From the NCBI GenBank assembly GCA_017467885.1, contig JAFUKC010000030.1:1-61966 (forward strand): DNA of 61,966 bases. Reading direction: 5' to 3'. Positions within the stretch are counted from its first letter, which is position 1. Every line of letters begins with the position of its first letter. The notes under the pieces were generated by a model, which worked only from the letters and a program-made list of their open reading frames with translations, did no database searches and was not told where the DNA came from. This document shows positions 58,371 to 61,966 of this stretch, one piece after another. A program made the position numbers and the translations under genes. This DNA is from Bacteroidaceae bacterium. Its GTDB lineage: Bacteria > Bacteroidota > Bacteroidia > Bacteroidales > Bacteroidaceae.

Positions 58371-58437
58371 CAAAGATAATCATAGGTTTCGAAATCGGCA
58401 AATTATTTTGCCGATTAGCTGTTATGACGTAACTTTG
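58371..58437. promoter_or_regulatory. Divergent promoters sharing a palindrome across both -33 boxes
   Basis: The palindrome AATCGGCAAA (58393-58402), TTAT, TTTGCCGATT (58407-58416) is perfect. On the minus strand TTTG (58402-58399), N20, TATCTTTG (58378-58371) drives the fucosidase; on the plus strand TTTG (58407-58410), N19, TAACTTTG (58430-58437) drives the small gene. Each arm supplies one -33 box, so a dimeric protein bound here would control both genes. Confidence 0.75.
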
Positions 58438-58473
58438 CAGAAGCAAGAATGGTGCTCTTCCGAACGTCCGTTT

Positions 58474-58626
58474 ATGACTGACGACCTGTCGCATCTGTTG
58501 CTTTATCTTGCGGGAATAGAGTGCGCGGGGTACGAGGATGAGAGAAATTTAATAGGTGACAAATATAACGAAGAGCGTGTGAGACGAATATGTGGCGAGG
58601 TGGATTATGATTTATTATGTGATTGA
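58474..58626 (+). CDS. 50-residue small protein of unknown function
   Basis: ATG 58474, 30 bases after a predicted transcription start, reads MTDDLSHLLLYLAGIECAGY, then EDERNLIGDKYNEERVRRIC, then GEVDYDLLCD. It is acidic, looks helical, and has no signal or membrane segment. It begins just after a consensus promoter, precedes the DUF4491 gene by 15 bases, and ends in a clean stop, which favours a real gene. I do not recognise a family. The alternative is that it is only a leader frame for the DUF4491 gene. Confidence 0.6.
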   Translation: MTDDLSHLLLYLAGIECAGYEDERNLIGDKYNEERVRRICGEVDYDLLCD

Positions 58627-58641
58627 TTATAATATTGGATT

Positions 58642-58941
58642 ATGGAACTGAATTATAACGGAATAATTATAGGTGTGCTTACATTCCTTGTGATTGGGTT
58701 GTTTCACCCTCTTGTGATAAAAGCCGAGTATTATATCGGTGTAAAAAGCTGGTGGCTCTTTCTTTTTTTAGGTATTGTGTCGTTGACTGCATCGTTGCTT
58801 GTACACGATCTTTTGCTTTCTGTGCTGCTTGGGGTGGTGGCATTCTCCTCTTTTTGGAGCATTGGCGAGGTTTTCGAGCAGAAGAAGCGTGTAGAGAAGG
58901 GTTGGTTCCCGGCCAACCCTAAAAGAAAGAGAAAAAAATGA
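58642..58941 (+). CDS. DUF4491 membrane protein
   Basis: 99 residues with three hydrophobic helices (IIIGVLTFLVIGLFHPLVIKAEYY; WWLFLFLGIVSLTASLLV; LLLSVLLGVVAFSSFWSIGEVFEQ), ending RVEKGWFPANPKRKRKK, a close match to the DUF4491 family found in Bacteroidota. Function unknown. The conserved HPLVIKAEYY and SIGEVFEQ segments are intact. It follows the 50-residue gene by 15 bases in the same transcript, and converges with an M23 peptidase gene 12 bases ahead. Confidence 0.85.
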   Translation: MELNYNGIIIGVLTFLVIGLFHPLVIKAEYYIGVKSWWLFLFLGIVSLTASLLVHDLLLSVLLGVVAFSSFWSIGEVFEQKKRVEKGWFPANPKRKRKK

Positions 58942-58952
58942 ATTTGTCGCAG

Positions 58953-60263
58953 TTATGATATACTGCCGTCTTCTTCCTGCTTCTCTTTATCTTCTGATGC
59001 TATCGATATTCCGTTCAGACGTTTCACAAGCGAGTCGCACACAGTCATGAATGCGGCCCTGTTTGAATCGCTTATAGGCTTCTTTGGTTGCGATTTTATT
59101 GTTAGGGGGTTAATGGGCTTGCCGTTCTCGTGTACACGAAAATCGAGGTGTGGCCCGGTAGATATTCCTGTGGAGCCTACATAACCTATTACCTGTTTCT
59201 GTTTGACGGCATCGCCAACTTTCAGCCCTTTTGCAAAGCGCGACAGGTGCATATATGTGGTTACATAGGTGCTGTTGTGGCGTATCTTAACATAGTTACC
59301 GCCACCGCCGGCTTGATATCCCTTTGCTATCACTTTACCGTTTCCTATGGCATAGACGGGCGTTCCGGTTAGTGCGGCATAGTCGACACCATGATGAGCG
59401 CGGTAGCGTTTCAATACAGGGTGGAAGCGGCTGTTTGAGAAACGTGACGAGATACGGTAGTAATCGAGCGGTGCTTTAAGGAACGCACCTTCGAGGCTGT
59501 TTCCGTCGGCGTTGTAGAAGAGTTCCTCTTCGTCCTGTACAAACGGTATCGCATATACGGTGCTGTCCGATGCACAGAACGATGCAGCCAATATGCGATA
59601 ATTATTCATCGGCTTATCCTCGACATACTCTTGTGCATACATCAAACGGAATTCGTCGCCTTTCTGAATACCGAAAAAGTCGACCGACCAACCGAAGATG
59701 TGCGACAGTTCCATTGCAAGCAACGGCGATGCTCCGCTCTTTTGCATATCGACCCATAGCGAGGTGTTTACTGTGCCGGCTACTTCGTTCTCGTGCCACC
59801 TCGATGGATTTTCGCCGCGTGTGGCTGTATAGTTGTTTGCAATGTCGAATGTTATATACTCTTTGGCACTCTCTTCGTAGACAAAATATCGCGGTGTTGC
59901 TGTGCTGTCCTTCTCGTTTATAAAGGCACAGGCTCTGCCCGGGCGCATTTTGCGAACATCGAAAACAGTGTCAGGGCATTGCGCAAGGTCATATACCTGT
60001 TGTGCCGTAAATCCATGCTTCATAAGCAACTCGGCCAATGTCTGGTGCGGACGTACTGTGTCGTATGTAACGGCAAACTGTTCGATGGGCAATCCGTATT
60101 TTATTATTATAGTGTCCTGCGACGCGATGCTGTCGTTTGCTGCTGTATCGGGTGATGTACCGTTGTTATTGTTTACTACGGGTGACAGCCCCCATACTGC
60201 TGCAACAGTCAGGATTGTCAACATTACAATGAGTACTGTTTTCTTCTTGTTATCTATCTGCAT
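58953..60263 (-). CDS. M23 peptidase (LytM-type) with OapA/LysM-like N-terminal domain
   Basis: 436 residues. N-terminal membrane anchor (VLIVMLTILTVAAVWGL), an OapA/LysM-like domain (about 65-140, VRPHQTLAELLMKHGF), a spacer, then the M23 core about 280-390. Metal site: His290 and Asp294 (HHGVDYAAL), His339 (MHLS), and PHLDF in which the usual second His of the HxH motif is Asp374. Such enzymes cut peptidoglycan cross-bridges or regulate amidases; the altered ligand may still bind zinc or may mark a non-catalytic regulator. Promoter -7 box TACTTTTG at 60297-60290. Confidence 0.85.
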   Translation of the reverse strand: MQIDNKKKTVLIVMLTILTVAAVWGLSPVVNNNNGTSPDTAANDSIASQDTIIIKYGLPIEQFAVTYDTVRPHQTLAELLMKHGFTAQQVYDLAQCPDTVFDVRKMRPGRACAFINEKDSTATPRYFVYEESAKEYITFDIANNYTATRGENPSRWHENEVAGTVNTSLWVDMQKSGASPLLAMELSHIFGWSVDFFGIQKGDEFRLMYAQEYVEDKPMNNYRILAASFCASDSTVYAIPFVQDEEELFYNADGNSLEGAFLKAPLDYYRISSRFSNSRFHPVLKRYRAHHGVDYAALTGTPVYAIGNGKVIAKGYQAGGGGNYVKIRHNSTYVTTYMHLSRFAKGLKVGDAVKQKQVIGYVGSTGISTGPHLDFRVHENGKPINPLTIKSQPKKPISDSNRAAFMTVCDSLVKRLNGISIASEDKEKQEEDGSIS

Positions 60264-60324
60264 GAATATGTGTTTTTCATTCTCTTGTGCAAAAGTAATG
60301 ATAATCTTTCAAATGTAGGTGTGC

Positions 60325-60502
60325 TTTTAGAAGTTGTTTGAATTTATGTCCTTGAAATTTTTATAGGTCTTTTTTAGAATGTTTTTTCATGTTTTAAGGG
60401 CGCATAGCGGGCTATGTAACCGCAAAAAAAACATAAAAAGGCAAGCATAACTCGCGTGTAATGTAAACATAATATTAGAAAGAAATTTAAACAGTTTCTT
60501 AG
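60325..60502. repeat. Interspersed repeat element, copy 2 (MITE-like)
   Basis: 178 bases matching 38172-38368 nearly throughout, lacking a 20-base stretch of the other copy. It has the same inverted ends (left TTTTAGAAGTTGTTTGAATT; right, reversed, CTAAGAAACTGTTTAAATTT). It lies between the M23 peptidase promoter and the terminator of the lipoprotein, oriented as copy 1. Coding capacity nil. Inserted next to, not into, genes. Confidence 0.8.
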
Positions 60503-60513
60503 ATTTCTTAATA

Positions 60514-60563
60514 AAAAGAGAGGAAACAGGAGCTGCATTGAAGGCTCCTGTTTCCTCTCTTTT
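60514..60563. terminator. Bidirectional terminator
   Basis: Perfect 20-bp arms (60514-60533 and 60544-60563) around a 10-base loop with A/T ends that give T runs on both strands. It terminates the minus-strand lipoprotein gene, whose stop is 27 bases away. Confidence 0.85.
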
Positions 60564-60589
60564 ATCGCTGCTTGAAATTAAGCCGTTGA

Positions 60590-61693
60590 TTATCTTCTTA
60601 ATAATCCGAATCTTTTATTTCCTCTGCCATTCTGTTTTGCTTTCATGGGAGAGTTCTCATATATATAATCGTCTTCGTTGGCTACATTCTCGTTGTCGTA
60701 GCTGTAATATACATCTTCGTTAATTGTGTATTCATATTCGCCGTAAACTTCGCCGTCGAGATAGAGTGTTGATTTCTCATTGTTTTCAACGGTTACGAGG
60801 TTCAAAGTACCGTCTTCGTTCTTTGTATATGAATATTGGCTTGTTATAGTCAGTTCATGGGTGTCGAACTCTACGTCTTCTTCTATGACTGATGTTTTGT
60901 ATACTCTTGTTTCGGGCAGCAGGTTGGTTGCTTTTCCAAAATAGCCAAGATACAAGAGAATTTCAATATGCTCTCCGATGTCAAATGTTGTTGCGGGTGT
61001 AAATTGGTTGCTTGTGTTTGCCCGGTTCCCGTAAGTGAAAGAGAAACTTGCCGACGATTCTTCTGTAATTCCGTATGCACTTGCTTTGTATTCGCTTGTT
61101 ACGTCTGTTATGTTGCCGTTTTCCCAATTTAATTTGAATGTGGCGTTACCTTTGAAGCTGAATTCTTCACCATCGTAATTTTCTGTATACTTGATCTTCG
61201 CAGCAATCTTTGTAAGGCGGCTGTCTTTGTATGTAAGGCTCCATTCCTCTTCGTCCTTTTCGCCATCTTCATATTCATAGGCAACCTCGGCACTCTTGAT
61301 GTACCCCTCTTTTGTAAATTCTACGTCGTGCATCCTTATTTTAATTTCTCCATCATAAGCATTCAGGTTAATCTCAAATGGGTTGTATGTAACATAGTAT
61401 TTGTAATTTCGGCCAAAATAACCGTTGTCGGTGAAGTTGATTACGCGGCCTTCTACATCGTATTCGATGCTTCCTTCGCCTATTCCTGTGAGGTATTTGC
61501 CGTTAACATATCCGGGGATGAATTTACCGCTTGTCCCATTTTGACTTCCTGTTGTACCGTTGTCTCCTCCGGGTGTCACTGTTGTCTCTCCGTCGCCGGT
61601 GCCGCCGTTGTTGTCGTCGTCCTTGCTACATGCAGCGAAGGTTACAGAAAGTATCAATGCAAAAAGTAGGGCTAAATGTTTTAAGTTTTTCAT
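60590..61693 (-). CDS. DUF4595-like lipoprotein
   Basis: 367 residues from ATG 61693 (MKNLKHLALLFALILSVTFAAC, lipobox Cys22); an ATG at 61705 is the alternative, and one at 61765 is upstream of the promoter (-7 TACATTTG, 61750-61743). After a Gly/Thr/Asp-rich linker (SKDDDNNGGTGDGETTVTPG) the chain has repeated beta-strand motifs of the DUF4595 type (FKLNWENGNITDVTSEY, YSYTKNEDGTLNLVTVENN). Proteins like this are Bacteroidales surface lipoproteins of unknown function. The basic C-terminus (KAKQNGRGNKRFGLLRR) is unusual. Confidence 0.78.
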   Translation of the reverse strand: MKNLKHLALLFALILSVTFAACSKDDDNNGGTGDGETTVTPGGDNGTTGSQNGTSGKFIPGYVNGKYLTGIGEGSIEYDVEGRVINFTDNGYFGRNYKYYVTYNPFEINLNAYDGEIKIRMHDVEFTKEGYIKSAEVAYEYEDGEKDEEEWSLTYKDSRLTKIAAKIKYTENYDGEEFSFKGNATFKLNWENGNITDVTSEYKASAYGITEESSASFSFTYGNRANTSNQFTPATTFDIGEHIEILLYLGYFGKATNLLPETRVYKTSVIEEDVEFDTHELTITSQYSYTKNEDGTLNLVTVENNEKSTLYLDGEVYGEYEYTINEDVYYSYDNENVANEDDYIYENSPMKAKQNGRGNKRFGLLRR

Positions 61694-61789
61694 AATGTTT
61701 TTCATGATTTTGTTAATTAGAAATAAATTTTGTTGTCGGCTGCAAATGTATATAAAAGAGTACAAATCACCCCCCCATTTAGTTAAATA

Positions 61790-61960
61790 ATGTTAAAAGT
61801 AAAATATGCGTATGATACACACACAGTCCGCAAACAAGCTGCTCTTGCAGAGCAAGCAAGACTCAAAGAACAGGCAGCAAAAGAACAGGAGAGCAAAGCC
61901 AAGTCGATTAAGAACAAGCAGGATAACAGTAAAGTTAATCATAATAAATCAAAACCCTGA
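61790..61960 (+). CDS. Short Lys/Gln-rich reading frame, uncertain
   Basis: ATG 61790 to TGA 61958-61960, 56 residues beginning MLKVKYAYDTHTVRKQAA, followed by a run rich in Lys, Gln, Ala, Glu and Asn (LAEQARLKEQAAKEQESKAK). An in-frame stop lies six bases upstream, so it is not the tail of a longer frame. It looks like a basic, helix-forming peptide. I see no recognised family; it may be a genuine small protein, a fragment, or chance. Confidence 0.35.
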   Translation: MLKVKYAYDTHTVRKQAALAEQARLKEQAAKEQESKAKSIKNKQDNSKVNHNKSKP

Positions 61961-61966
61961 TTGTGA

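Overview
The window is a chromosomal stretch from a gut-type member of Bacteroidota, almost certainly order Bacteroidales. The evidence is: repeated promoters with the Bacteroidota -7 box TAnnTTTG (often followed by C) and, in the best cases, a -33 TTTG at about 19-20 bases; Bacteroidales-like ribosomal proteins; the rimP-nusA-infB-cvpA-sufBCDS order; the ruvA-sprA pair; SCG/AAC-type lipoproteins; and secreted proteins ending in a short type IX secretion (T9SS) tail of the form YDLxGR...GIYxxNxKK. Genus cannot be fixed from the sequence alone; a Prevotella-, Muribaculaceae- or Bacteroides-like commensal that forages on host glycans fits best.

Layout. 1-~140: C-terminal end of an IS30-family transposase. 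186-3171: rplM-rpsI and rpsB-tsf, each pair preceded by a structured leader, closed by a strong terminator. 3359-9025: a giant secreted GH20 hexosaminidase-GH33 sialidase fusion. 9289-20082 (minus strand): an operon running rimP, nusA, infB, cvpA-like, sufB, sufC, sufD, sufS, rnhB, with a terminator-like hairpin in its leader. 20170-22251: small membrane protein and S41 protease. 22493-24997: tRNA-Asn and pta-ackA. 25149-28021: acetyltransferase, CPBP protease and menA, DUF4878-like lipoprotein. 28133-32099: fur-purA-YugP-type protease-hisS. 32228-34326: AraC-type regulator coupled to an AlkD-like protein, and a TPR protein. 34596-37997: tRNA-Arg, a second Fur-type regulator, TolC-like protein, CCA-adding enzyme. 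38172-49143: a repeat element, a lipoprotein, sprA, ruvA, ABC exporter. 49277-52690: MgtC-like protein and a tandem-transglutaminase lipoprotein. 53039-58941: a secreted repeat protein with a 55-residue companion, an unusual repeat-rich intergenic region, cutC, a GH29 fucosidase, a 50-residue protein and a DUF4491 protein. 58953-61960: M23 peptidase, a second copy of the repeat element, a DUF4595-like lipoprotein and a short basic reading frame.

Themes. The housekeeping genes form classic conserved blocks. Host-glycan use is represented by sialidase, hexosaminidase and fucosidase; SprA is the T9SS outer-membrane translocon, and at least two proteins here carry tails resembling its export signal. 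The most unusual material is non-coding: a repeated 178-197 bp element with terminal inverted repeats and several small palindromes sharing its ends; a pair of 23-base inverted repeats bracketing the apparent promoter of a surface protein (possible invertible promoter); a perfect palindrome supplying the -33 boxes of two divergent promoters; structured leaders of ribosomal protein and nusA operons; and the 55-residue KKTYIAP protein encoded behind a secreted protein.
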